Origin: Sedimenticola sp.
GTDB lineage: Bacteria; Pseudomonadota; Gammaproteobacteria; Chromatiales; Chromatiaceae
Direction of reading: 5' to 3'
DNA: 64,000 nucleotides
Assembly (NCBI GenBank): GCA_026984735.1
Contig: JALSRN010000010.1
Location: forward strand, 22,647-86,646
Below are positions 44,409 to 53,124 of this stretch, piece by piece (within the stretch, counting starts at the first letter, position 1; each line of letters starts with the position of its first letter). The position numbers were made by a program, and so were the translations under genes. The notes beneath the pieces are model-generated. The model saw only the letters and a list, made by a program, of their open reading frames with translations. It was not told where the DNA came from and did not search any database.

Positions 44409-47400
44409 TTACAACCCCAGCTCCCGCCACCGTTTGCGGATGCGTTTCACCGAGACCGGCACGCGGGTCTTCACCTCCTGGGCGAAGAGGGAGATGCGCA
44501 GCTCCTCCAGCAGCCAGCGGATCTCTTCGAGCCGATCGTCCACCATCCCCTTTTCGTTGACGCTCTTCCAGCGGGTCAGCCACTCCTCCTGCACCTGGTT
44601 GAGCTCGCGAATCCAGCGCTGATCTCGGGCCGGGTCGAGACGCAGCTTCTGCAGCCGCAACTGGAGCGCGCGAAGGTAGCGGGGATACTCCCGCAACCGC
44701 TCCCAGGGCACCTGCTGCAGAAATCCTCGAAAGACCAGGCGCTCCAGCTGCCCCTGCATGTCGGCGGAGGAGGCGAGCCAATGGATCTGAGTGATGCCGG
44801 CCAGCTCCTTTCGCAGCTTCTGGTAGCGGTCGAGGATCTCGCCGGCCAGAGCCCAGACCGCCGCCGTCTCCTCTTCCAGGCGCGGACGCCCCCTCTCCAG
44901 CATGGCCTGAAAGGCCTGGGCGTCGCGCACCTCCCCCGCCCCGTCGAGAAAAGCACGGTCGATGGCCAGCGCCAGCAGCTCCTCCTCCAGATCGCGGGGA
45001 GCCTCCCGCTCCCCCCGCAGCGGCGAAGGCGCCGCCTTGGCGTACTGCAGGCGCATCGGCTGCGGATCCGGCAGTTTCCCGCGCATGGCGCGCACCTCCC
45101 GCGGCAGGGCGAGGAGGAGCAGACGGCGCAACCCGGCGCGGTGGTGGCGGCGCGCCTCGGCGCTGGAGCCGAACAGCTTCACCGCCACGCTCCCTTTCCG
45201 GTCCACCAGCGCCGGCCATGCGGCAAGGCGGATCCCCGCGTCGCCGCTCTCCACCCGCTCCGGCAGCTCGCCGAAGTCCCAGCGGGTGATTCCCTCCCGT
45301 TCGAGGGGGTGGGCGCCGGCCGCGAGGGGCGCCGCATGCGCCTGATCGGCGAAGCGCCGCTGCAACGCCAGCAGATCGCGCCCCGCGGCCAGGGTCTTGC
45401 CCCTGCCGTCCACCACCCGCACCCGCATCCTCAGATAGTCGTCCAGCCCTTCGACGTTCCAGGCGTCCTCGGGCACTTGCACCCCGGTGAGCGCCTTCAG
45501 CGCTTTTCCCAGCGCCCGCACCAGCGGCGTGTCGCAAGGCTCGAGCCGCGCCAACGCCTGCCGCGCGTGGTCGGGCGCCGGCACGAAATGGCGCCGCAGC
45601 GACTTGGGCAGTCCGCGGATGAGCGCGGTCGCCTTCTCCTCCAGAAGGCCCGGAACCAGCCAGTCGAGCCGGCCGGGGCTCACCTGCTGGAGCACCGCCG
45701 CCGGCACCACCAGGGTGACGCCGTCGGCCTCGTGGCCCGGCTCGAAGCGGTACTCCAGAGGAAGGCGCATGCCGTGCAGTTCCAAATGTTTCGGAAAACG
45801 CGCCTCCGCCTCCACCTCCCGCGCCAGCACATCCTCCAGCCGCATATGGAGCAATTTGGGCTGTTTCCGGGTGGCCTGGCGCAACCACTTCTCGAACCGG
45901 GGCTGGTCGTAGATCCCCGCGGGAATGCGCTGATCGTAGAACCGGTGGATGCGCTCCTCGTCCACCAGCAGATCGGGCCGGCGGGTGCGCGCTTCCAGGT
46001 CGCGGACATATTCGATGAGTTCGCGGTTGTGGCGCCAGAAAGGGGCGCGGCTGCGGAAGTCTCCCTCCACCAGGGCGAAGCGGATGAAGATCTCGCGCGC
46101 CTGCGCCGGATCGATGGGACCGAAATTGACCCGGCGGCGGGGCACCAGGGTGAGCCCGTAGAGGGTCACCTTCTCGTAGGCGCCCACCTGTCCCCTTCTC
46201 GCCTGCCAGTGGGGTTCGGAGTAGCTGTGCCTGACCAGATGCCCCGCCAGCGCCTCCACCCACTCGGGCTGGATGCGGGCGCAGGTGCGGGCGTAGAGCT
46301 TGCTGGTCTCCACCAGCTCGGCGGCCACCACCCATTTGGGCGCCTTTTCGAAGAGGCCGGAACCGGGAAAGAGGTGGAAACGGCGGTTGCGCGCGCCGAG
46401 GTAGCCCTCGCGCTTGCGGCCGCCGTCGCGAAAGCCCACGTGGCTGAGCAGCCCCGAGAGGATGGCGCGGTGGAGCGTCTCGTAATCGGCCTCCTGCTGG
46501 TTGTCGCGGTACCCCATCTGGTGCATCTGCGCCTTGAGCTGAGTGTGGATGTCGCGCCACTCCTGCACCCGGGTCCAGGAGAGAAAATGGTCGCGGCACA
46601 GACGCTGGAACTTGCGCCGGGTGAGGTGGCGCCGCTTCTCTTCCAGGAAGTTCCAGAGGTTGAGATAGGAGAGAAAATCGGACTCCTCATGCCGGAAGAG
46701 GTCGTGCGCCTCGTCGGCCTGCTGACGCTTCTCGTGGGGCCGGTCGCGCGGATCCTGCACCGAAAGGGCCGACCCGATCACCAGCATCTCTCGCAGGCAG
46801 CCGGTGTGGGCCGCTTCCAGCAGCATGCGGCCGATCCGCGGATCCACCGGCAGGCGCGCCAGCCTGCGCCCCAGGCGGGTCACCTTGCCGAGACCGTCGA
46901 GCGCGCCGATCTCCTCCAGCACGCGGTGCGCGTCCTTCACCTGGCGGCTGTCGGGCGGATCGACGAAAGGAAAGCTCTGCATCTCGCCAAAGCCGAACAC
47001 CTTCATCTGCAGGACCACCGCCGCCAGGTTGGTGCGCTGGATCTCGGGCTCGGTGAACGCGGGCCGGCCCAGATAATCCTCTTCCGAATAGAGGCGGATG
47101 CAGATCCCCTCCGCCACCCGTCCGCAGCGCCCTTTGCGCTGGTCGGCCGAAGCGCGGGAGATGGCCTCCACCGGCAGGCGCTGGATCTTGCTGCGCGGGC
47201 TGTAGCGACTGATGCGGGCGAAGCCGGTGTCGATCACATAGCGAATGCCGGGCACGGTGAGCGAGGTCTCGGCCACGTTGGTGGCCAGCACGATGCGCCG
47301 AAGGCCGGAAGGGCGAAAGATCCTCGCCTGCTCCTGGGGGCTGAGCCGCGCGTAGAGCGGCAGCACCTCGGTGCTCCGCAGGCCATGCTTGCGCAGAGCT

Positions 47401-48314
47401 TCGGCGGTCTCGCGGATCTCCCGCTCGCCGGAGAGAAAGACCAGGATGTCTCCCCGCCCTTCCCGGGAGAGCTCGTCCACGGCATGGAGAATGGCCTGCT
47501 GCATGGGGTCGTCGCCCCCGCCTTCCTCCTCCTCCGGAGGCCGGTAGCGCACCTCCACCGGGAAGGTGCGGCCGGAGACCTCGATCACCGGGGCTCCGCC
47601 GAAATGGCGGGAGAACTTCTCCGGATCGATGGTGGCCGAGGTGACGACGAGCTTGAGGTCGGGGCGTTTCGGCAGCAGCCGTTTCAGATAGCCCAGCAGC
47701 AGGTCGATGTTGAGACTGCGCTCGTGGGCCTCGTCGAGGATGATGGTGTCGTACTCGTCGAGCCAACGGTCGCCCTGGATCTCCGCCAGCAGCATGCCGT
47801 CGGTGAGAAGCTTCACATGGGTGGTCTCCGAGACCCGGTCGTGAAAGCGCACCTTGTAGCCCACCGCGGTGCCCGGCTCGGTTCCGAGCTCGGCGGAGAT
47901 GCGGGCGGCCAGGCTGCGGGCGGCGATGCGGCGCGGCTGAGTGTGGCCGATCCTGCCGAAGACGCCGCGGCCCAGAGAGAGGCAGATCTTGGGAAGCTGG
48001 GTGGACTTGCCGGAGCCGGTCTCGCCGCACAGGATCACCACTTGGTGGCGTTCGATGAGCTCGCGGATCTCCTCCAGCCGGGCGTTGATGGGCAGGTCGG
48101 CCGGAAAATCGGGCACCGGCAGGGCGGCCGCCCGCCGCTCGGCCAGGGCCGCGGAACGCTCGATGGCCCGCTCCACCTCCGCCAGCGCCTCTTCCGGCGC
48201 GTGCCCCTCCCCGGCCCGCCGGGCGATGGCGCGCAGCCGCCGCCGCAACCGGTGGCGGTCGGCCAGCATGCAGCGGTCGAGAAGCCGGAAATAGCGTTGG
48301 GGAATGGCTTTCAA
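44409..48314 (-). CDS. hrpA: ATP-dependent RNA helicase HrpA
   Basis: DEAH-box helicase of 1301 residues, implicated in rescue of stalled ribosomes. Motifs: I GETGSGKST (near 96), II DEAHERS, III SAT, VI QRKGRCGR, then the HA2, OB and long DUF3418 C-terminal region of HrpA. The start codon is a TTG at 48314; an ATG 15 codons later is possible, but the earlier region aligns in style with other HrpA N-termini (CMLADRHRLRRRL). Confidence 0.95.
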   Translation of the reverse strand: MKAIPQRYFRLLDRCMLADRHRLRRRLRAIARRAGEGHAPEEALAEVERAIERSAALAERRAAALPVPDFPADLPINARLEEIRELIERHQVVILCGETGSGKSTQLPKICLSLGRGVFGRIGHTQPRRIAARSLAARISAELGTEPGTAVGYKVRFHDRVSETTHVKLLTDGMLLAEIQGDRWLDEYDTIILDEAHERSLNIDLLLGYLKRLLPKRPDLKLVVTSATIDPEKFSRHFGGAPVIEVSGRTFPVEVRYRPPEEEEGGGDDPMQQAILHAVDELSREGRGDILVFLSGEREIRETAEALRKHGLRSTEVLPLYARLSPQEQARIFRPSGLRRIVLATNVAETSLTVPGIRYVIDTGFARISRYSPRSKIQRLPVEAISRASADQRKGRCGRVAEGICIRLYSEEDYLGRPAFTEPEIQRTNLAAVVLQMKVFGFGEMQSFPFVDPPDSRQVKDAHRVLEEIGALDGLGKVTRLGRRLARLPVDPRIGRMLLEAAHTGCLREMLVIGSALSVQDPRDRPHEKRQQADEAHDLFRHEESDFLSYLNLWNFLEEKRRHLTRRKFQRLCRDHFLSWTRVQEWRDIHTQLKAQMHQMGYRDNQQEADYETLHRAILSGLLSHVGFRDGGRKREGYLGARNRRFHLFPGSGLFEKAPKWVVAAELVETSKLYARTCARIQPEWVEALAGHLVRHSYSEPHWQARRGQVGAYEKVTLYGLTLVPRRRVNFGPIDPAQAREIFIRFALVEGDFRSRAPFWRHNRELIEYVRDLEARTRRPDLLVDEERIHRFYDQRIPAGIYDQPRFEKWLRQATRKQPKLLHMRLEDVLAREVEAEARFPKHLELHGMRLPLEYRFEPGHEADGVTLVVPAAVLQQVSPGRLDWLVPGLLEEKATALIRGLPKSLRRHFVPAPDHARQALARLEPCDTPLVRALGKALKALTGVQVPEDAWNVEGLDDYLRMRVRVVDGRGKTLAAGRDLLALQRRFADQAHAAPLAAGAHPLEREGITRWDFGELPERVESGDAGIRLAAWPALVDRKGSVAVKLFGSSAEARRHHRAGLRRLLLLALPREVRAMRGKLPDPQPMRLQYAKAAPSPLRGEREAPRDLEEELLALAIDRAFLDGAGEVRDAQAFQAMLERGRPRLEEETAAVWALAGEILDRYQKLRKELAGITQIHWLASSADMQGQLERLVFRGFLQQVPWERLREYPRYLRALQLRLQKLRLDPARDQRWIRELNQVQEEWLTRWKSVNEKGMVDDRLEEIRWLLEELRISLFAQEVKTRVPVSVKRIRKRWRELGL

Positions 48315-48365
48315 GGCGATTCGAACGGTTGGGAACGCGGCCCGAAGATCTTCCGCCGGGAAGGC

Positions 48366-49049
48366 TCAGCACCAGGAGGGGATGTCGAGCCTCCGCTCCA
48401 GCAACTCCTGCACGTTGGCAGCGATGGCGCGGTAGCCGACGTTGCCGTAGAGGCGCTGGCGCCCTTCGTTCATGAGGAAGGTGGGGCTCCCCTCCACGTT
48501 CCATCGACGCTGCGCCTCCATGTCCTCCGCCATGGCGGCGTAGGCGCGGCCGCTGGCGATCTCCGCCTCCACCGCCGCCACCGGGATTCGGGCCTCTTCC
48601 AAGTGGCGGCGCAACACCGCCTGGTCGGCGACGTTTTCGAGGTCGCGGAAGAAGGCGAGGCGCAGTCTCCACGCCAGCTCTTCGAAAGAGGAGGCTCCAG
48701 CCGGCAGCGCCGAGGCTTCTTCCAGCCGCTGCACCGCCTTCAATACCAAGTGTGCCGGCAGCGAGGAGGCCGGAGCGTTGCGGCGCCAGATCTCCGGGTG
48801 CACCTCCACATGGGGGAAGTTCTCCGCCAGTTCAAGGACGAAACGGGAGTAGCCCTGGAAACCGCCCTCTTCCCACCCCTGGCCGATGCGCTGCTCGCAG
48901 CAGCCGAAAAGGGGGATGAAGCGGTGGCGCAGCTCGATGCGGTCACCGAACTCTGCCTTCAATTCATCCACCTTCACCTGGCCGAAATAGGCCCAGATGC
49001 AGAGCACGTCGGTGTAGTAGTCGATGGTGACCTTCCCTTCCTCGTCCAC
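48366..49049 (-). CDS. DsbA-like (FrnE-type) thioredoxin-fold protein
   Basis: A 227-residue protein with a DsbA fold: VTIDYYTDVLCIWAYFG, a helical insert with FRDLENVADQAVLRRHL, and the cis-proline loop GSPTFLMNEG followed by YGNVGYR. The active-site position reads C-I-W-A, so the second cysteine of CxxC is missing. No signal peptide, so it is cytoplasmic. It may act as a glutathione-linked or isomerase-like enzyme. The start is a GTG with no clear ribosome site. Confidence 0.8.
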   Translation of the reverse strand: MDEEGKVTIDYYTDVLCIWAYFGQVKVDELKAEFGDRIELRHRFIPLFGCCEQRIGQGWEEGGFQGYSRFVLELAENFPHVEVHPEIWRRNAPASSLPAHLVLKAVQRLEEASALPAGASSFEELAWRLRLAFFRDLENVADQAVLRRHLEEARIPVAAVEAEIASGRAYAAMAEDMEAQRRWNVEGSPTFLMNEGRQRLYGNVGYRAIAANVQELLERRLDIPSWC

Positions 49050-49135
49050 GAGCGTAGATCCGCTAAATGGGCCACGGTTCGCGGAAACATAACATGATAG
49101 GATTTTCGCCGTCAGCCATTCTGGGAGGAAACGTC

Positions 49136-49732
49136 ATGAAGACAGCGACCATCGTCGTCCTGGCGGTCATCGCCGCCGTCGTGCTCTACATCATCTCCAT
49201 CTACAACAAGCTCGTCACCCTCAAGAACCGCTACAAGAACGCCTTCGCGCAGATCGAGGTGCAGCTGAAACGGCGCTACGATCTCATCCCCAACCTGGTG
49301 GAGACGGCCAAGGGCTATCTCAAGCACGAGCGGGAGACGCTCGAAGCGGTGATCGCCGCCCGCAACGCCGCGGCCAACGCCCTGGCCAAGGCGGTCTCCA
49401 ACCCCGGCGATCCCGAGACCATGGGCGCCCTGGAGAACGCCGAACGCCAGCTGGCGGGGGCCATGGGCCATTTCAACATGGTGATGGAGGCCTACCCCGA
49501 CCTCAAGGCCAACCAGAACATGATGCAGCTCAGCGAGGAGCTGATCAGCACCGAAAACAAAGTGGCTTTCGCGCGCCAGGCCTACAACGACGCGGTGATG
49601 GCCTACAACACCTACCGCCAATCCTTCCCGCCGGTCTTCTTCGCCGCCATGTTCGGACATCCCACCGACGCCAAGCTGTTGGAGTTCGAGGACAGCGCCC
49701 AGATCCAGGCGGCGCCCAAGGTCTCCTTCTGA
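49136..49732 (+). CDS. lemA: LemA family protein
   Basis: A 198-residue protein with one N-terminal membrane helix ([19 protein letters not shown]) and the LemA coiled-coil body ([43 protein letters not shown]). ATG 49136 has GGAGG 7 bases upstream. It is nine bases before an M48 protease gene, a pairing seen widely and suggesting they work together at the membrane. Confidence 0.94.
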   Translation: MKTATIVVLAVIAAVVLYIISIYNKLVTLKNRYKNAFAQIEVQLKRRYDLIPNLVETAKGYLKHERETLEAVIAARNAAANALAKAVSNPGDPETMGALENAERQLAGAMGHFNMVMEAYPDLKANQNMMQLSEELISTENKVAFARQAYNDAVMAYNTYRQSFPPVFFAAMFGHPTDAKLLEFEDSAQIQAAPKVSF

Positions 49733-49741
49733 CGGCAAGCC

Positions 49742-51685
49742 ATGGATTTCTTCAGCGCCCAGGACGACGCCCGCCGCAAGACGCGATGGCTGGTGGTGCT
49801 ATTCGTGCTGGCCATCCTGGCGCTGGTGGTGCTCACCAATCTGTTCATCATGCTCTTCGCCGAGTACTCCACCGACTACTACGTGCAGGGGCACACTCCC
49901 GCCACCTTCTGGGACCGCTTCGACTGGCAGCGCTTCTTCTGGATCGGCCTTGGGGTCACCGTGGTGATCCTGTTGGGCAGCTTCATCCGCACCTTGTCGC
50001 TGCGTGGCGGCGGCCGGGTGGTGGCGGAGATGATGGACGGCCGGCTGGTCTCGGGCAACCCCCGCGACGCCCTGGAACGGCGCCTGCTCAACGTGGTGGA
50101 GGAGATGGCCATCGCCGCCGGCACACCGGTGCCCCAGGTTTATGTGATGGACCATGAAGAAGGGATCAACGCCTTCGCCGCGGGATATGGCGCCGGCGAC
50201 GCGGTGATCGCCGTCACCCGGGGCGCCCTGGAAAAGCTCAGCCGCGCCGAACTGCAAGGGGTCATCGGCCACGAGTTCAGCCACATCGTCAACGGCGACA
50301 TGCGTCTCAACCTCCGCCTCATCGGCATCCTCTTCGGCATCCTCATGGTGGCGCTGATCGGTCGGCAGGTGCTGCGTTGGGGAGCCATCGCCGGATCCCG
50401 CCGCAGCCGTGACAACAACGGCGTGCCGCTGGTGGTGCTGGGGCTCGGCCTGCTGATCCTGGGCTACGTGGGCGTCTTTTTCGGCAACCTCATCAAGGCG
50501 GCGGTGAGCCGCCAGCGGGAATACCTGGCCGACGCCTCTTCGGTGCAGTTCACCCGCGAGCCCCAGGGCATCGCCGGCGCCCTGAAGAAGATCGGCGGCG
50601 ACGCCCAAGGCTCGCTCATCCGCCACCCCGACGCCGAGGAGCTGAGCCACGCCTATTTCAGCGAAGGAATCCACTATCTGTTCGGGCTGAACGGCCTCTT
50701 CGCCACCCATCCCCCGCTGGAGCAGCGGATCCGCCGTCTCGATCCCGGCTGGAACGGAGAGTTCATCGTGCCGCGCCCCGTCACGCCGCGGGAAGTGGAG
50801 CGGGAAGAGGAGAAGCGCGCGCGCCTCTCGCCCGCCGCCGTGGCCGCCGGCACCGTGGTCCTCACCAGCGTGCTGGACAACCTCGAGCGGGGCGCGGAAC
50901 CCTCGGCGGCCAAGCTGCAAGAGGCCGGCCGCGAGCTGCAGAGCCTGCCGGAGACCCTGCGGACAGCGGCCCGGGAGCCCCACGGCGCCCGGGCGCTCAT
51001 CTACGCGCTGGCGCTGGACGACGAGGAAGCGCCCCGCCAGGCCCAGTTGCAACATCTGCGCCGCCACGCCGACAAGGGGGTGGCCGAGCTCACCGAGCGC
51101 AATCTGGATCTGGTGAAGCGGCTCGCTCCCCGCCTGCGCCTGACCCTGGTGGACCTGGCCCTGCCGGCCCTGCGCCAGCTCTCTCCCGCTCAATACCGCC
51201 TCTTTCGGGACAATCTCACCGCCCTGGTGGAGATGGACGGCCGCATCACCGCCTTCGAATGGGCGCTGCAAAAGGTGGTTCTGCACCACCTGGAGACGGA
51301 GTTCGAAGGGCGCAAGCCGCCTCTCGGGCGCGTCGGCCGCTACCGCCCGTTGCGCCGCGAGATCGAGATTCTGCTCGGCTACCTGGCCCGCCATGCCCAC
51401 CGTAGCCGCATGGACGCCCTGCACGCCTTCCAGGCGGGCGCGCGAACCATGGAGATGGAAGGCCTGCAGATGCCGGAAGATGGGGCGCTCACCGTCGAGG
51501 CGCTGGAATCGGCGCTGGAGCGCCTGGCCCGGCTCAAGCCCCTGCTCAAACCGAAACTGCTCAAGGCGTGCGCCCACTGCGTCGCCTCGGACGGCCGCGT
51601 GACCGCACTGGAGATGGAGCTGCTGCGCGCCTATGCCGCTCTGCTCGACTGCCCTCTACCCCCCTTGCCGCCCGTGCAGGAGTGA
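49742..51685 (+). CDS. M48 family membrane metalloprotease with long C-terminal domain
   Basis: Zinc protease of 647 residues. Two membrane segments before the catalytic site (residues 18-40 and 62-82), the site HEFSH (His177 and His181) with the third ligand in REYLADASSVQF, more membrane helices around 200-250, and THPPLEQRI closing the peptidase domain near 325. The remaining 300 residues are cytoplasmic and helical, with LPALRQLSPAQYRLFRDNL and a TerB-like end (KACAHCVASDGRVTALEMELLR). HtpX is about 290 residues, so this is a larger cousin. Paired with lemA. Confidence 0.9.
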   Translation: MDFFSAQDDARRKTRWLVVLFVLAILALVVLTNLFIMLFAEYSTDYYVQGHTPATFWDRFDWQRFFWIGLGVTVVILLGSFIRTLSLRGGGRVVAEMMDGRLVSGNPRDALERRLLNVVEEMAIAAGTPVPQVYVMDHEEGINAFAAGYGAGDAVIAVTRGALEKLSRAELQGVIGHEFSHIVNGDMRLNLRLIGILFGILMVALIGRQVLRWGAIAGSRRSRDNNGVPLVVLGLGLLILGYVGVFFGNLIKAAVSRQREYLADASSVQFTREPQGIAGALKKIGGDAQGSLIRHPDAEELSHAYFSEGIHYLFGLNGLFATHPPLEQRIRRLDPGWNGEFIVPRPVTPREVEREEEKRARLSPAAVAAGTVVLTSVLDNLERGAEPSAAKLQEAGRELQSLPETLRTAAREPHGARALIYALALDDEEAPRQAQLQHLRRHADKGVAELTERNLDLVKRLAPRLRLTLVDLALPALRQLSPAQYRLFRDNLTALVEMDGRITAFEWALQKVVLHHLETEFEGRKPPLGRVGRYRPLRREIEILLGYLARHAHRSRMDALHAFQAGARTMEMEGLQMPEDGALTVEALESALERLARLKPLLKPKLLKACAHCVASDGRVTALEMELLRAYAALLDCPLPPLPPVQE

Positions 51686-51750
51686 TCCCCGCTCCCGCGA
51701 AACGCCGGCGATCCTCCGAACGACAAACGCGCCGAAATCGGCTGGCCGGC

Positions 51751-52212
51751 TCAGGCGGAAGCGCCCGGCATCTCCCCTTTCGCCGCCTGACCGCCGGCCG
51801 ACGCTTCCATCACCACCGTCACCATCGCCATGATGAGCGTCGGCATGATGGCGATGCGGGTCACTACGGTGAGCATGATGTTGGCCATGTGCGCATCCTG
51901 CATGCCCGAGGTGAGCAGCTCGGCCAGCAGAAAGATGGCCGCCGTGCCCGCATAGCCCCACATGAGCAGCTTGCAGCGGCGAAAGGCGAGCCTCCAATGC
52001 CATGCTACGAAGGCTCTGCGCTCGTTGCGGCCGCGCCACCAGGTGTAGCCGATCACCATTCCCGAGAGGGCCAGAGGAATGAGCATCCCCGCCCGCCCGA
52101 TCCCCAGCACCAGGGTGGCCGGCGTCAACAACAGATGGAAGAAAAAAATGTTGAGCACGAAAAGATCGTGAGGCCAGCGCGCCGCCTTTCTCTCTTCCTC
52201 GGAAATCTCCAT
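51751..52212 (-). CDS. Hypothetical membrane protein
   Basis: A 153-residue protein with about four hydrophobic segments (LFVLNIFFFHLLLTPATLVL, AGMLIPLALSGMVIGYTWW, LLMWGYAGTAAIFLLAELL, IAIMPTLIMAMVTVVM). No family recognised. It faces the M48 protease gene from the other strand. Its upstream side is a gene-free stretch before the tmRNA locus. Confidence 0.75.
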   Translation of the reverse strand: MEISEEERKAARWPHDLFVLNIFFFHLLLTPATLVLGIGRAGMLIPLALSGMVIGYTWWRGRNERRAFVAWHWRLAFRRCKLLMWGYAGTAAIFLLAELLTSGMQDAHMANIMLTVVTRIAIMPTLIMAMVTVVMEASAGGQAAKGEMPGASA

Positions 52213-52423
52213 GGATTGCGGATCCCGGTCTGAATCGATGGAAGAATTCTAAGCTGGGTCGCCGTCAAACGCAGTGACAATTCTCAGGCAACTGGTTGAT
52301 TTTTTGGACTCTGTCCCCATTTACGCCATGCCGCCAAGAGAACGAGCCTTGCGCTGGAACCCTTGCCCCAATAGACTGTCTCACTCCCGAAAAGATGGAA
52401 CGCATCGCCAAGAACGGTCGAAA
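52213..52423. other. Gene-free stretch before the tmRNA locus
   Basis: I see no convincing coding frame here. It should hold the ssrA promoter, but no clear -35/-10 pair is apparent; TTGATT at about 52299 is the only -35-like box, without a matching -10. Confidence 0.5.
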
Positions 52424-52587
52424 GAGTTCTTGGGGGCGACACGGCTTTCGACGTGGGTGAGCCGGAACCCTTCGTCCGGTGGACGAAGGAAGTCCGGCGA
52501 ACGCCCGGCCATGGAGGGCCGGGCCGGACCGCATCACCAGGGACGGTTACAACGAGTTCTTTGGGGGCGACACGGCTTTCGACGTGG
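52424..52587 (+). repeat. Partial duplication of the tmRNA 5' end
   Basis: Two direct copies, 52424-52456 and 52554-52587, of a 33-34 base unit that begins GAGTTCTT and runs through GGGGGCGACACGGC to GACGTGG. They differ by one T. The second copy starts the functional tmRNA. The 97 bases between hold two strong hairpins: CCTTCGTCC/GGACGAAGG, and GCCCGGCC/GGCCGGGC enclosed by TCCGG/CCGGA. Confidence 0.85.
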
Positions 52588-52928
52588 ATTACAAAACCCA
52601 AGGTGCATGCCGAGGACGCAGAGATCCTCGTAAATCCCTCTGCAAAAAGATAGTTGCCAACGACGACAACTACGCACTCGCTGCCTAAACACCAGTAGAG
52701 TGCCGTCTCACCGAACCGTGCCCGTGCGGTTCGGATTCGAGGCGTCACCATTCACGGGATCGCGGCAAGGCTCGTCCGGGGCCAAGCCGTTAAACCCTTA
52801 CCGGACTCGCCGCAAAACCGCCCTGTCCGTCGGGTGGCAAGCGGTCAAATCTCAATAGACGGACTAAGCATGTAGAGCCGAGGGCGGAGGGTCCGCGGAC
52901 GCGGGTTCGATTCCCGCCGCCTCCACCA
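52563..52928 (+). ncRNA. ssrA: Transfer-messenger RNA
   Basis: One-piece tmRNA of about 366 bases that rescues stalled ribosomes. The 5' GGGGGCG pairs with CGCCTCC before the terminal ACCA; the T-arm is GCGGG-TTCGATT-CCCGC. The tag frame at 52656-52688 encodes ANDDNYALAA then TAA. The 3' end is the attachment site of the adjacent integrated element. Its 5' end is duplicated upstream. Confidence 0.96.
52906..52921 (+). repeat. attL core of the integrated element
   Basis: The 16 bases TTCGATTCCCGCCGCC in the T-arm and acceptor stem of ssrA recur at 61390-61405. The copy completes a proper tmRNA 3' end (TCCACCA follows). This is the usual type of site for tyrosine integrases. Confidence 0.85.
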
Positions 52929-52962
52929 AATTCGAATCCCAAAAAATCTCATACTGTCCCGA

Positions 52963-52987
52963 AGCCCGCATAACAGCGGGCTTTTTT
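52963..52987 (+). terminator. Terminator following ssrA, inside the element
   Basis: Perfect seven-base stem AGCCCGC / GCGGGCT with a six-base loop and six T residues, 35 bases past the tmRNA 3' end. It lies on the element side of attL, so the element appears to carry a replacement terminator for the gene it disrupts. Confidence 0.85.
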
Positions 52988-53004
52988 CTGCTATCCTTTG
53001 TCCC

Positions 53005-53088
53005 AAGTTGCCCCACCTCGTTTCATAGTTGCCCCGGAAAAACTGGGGCAACTTCTGGGGCAACCTGGCACCCCGGGTGGGGCAACTT
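53005..53088 (+). promoter_or_regulatory. Left cluster of integrase arm-type sites
   Basis: Five copies of TGGGGCAACTT or close variants: inverted at 53005-53015 and 53027-53035, direct at 53044-53054, 53056-53066 and 53078-53088. The same word recurs at the right end near attR. Placement just inside the core site and before int fits arm-type binding sites; binding is inferred. Confidence 0.7.
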
Positions 53089-53124
53089 TTCCAGGGACTG
53101 GGGTTCGAGTCCCGAGGTGGAAGG

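Noticed and set aside
44409..49097. Very long plus-strand frame opposite hrpA
   Set aside because: Shadow frame of a high-GC gene; the minus-strand protein has all DEAH helicase motifs.
52457..52553. Spacer between the two tmRNA 5' copies as an intron or small RNA
   Set aside because: It has strong hairpins but no group I or II core and no splice logic; kept only as a duplication.
52284..52751. Long frames on both strands across the tmRNA gene
   Set aside because: They overlap a well-supported tmRNA and have no protein family resemblance.
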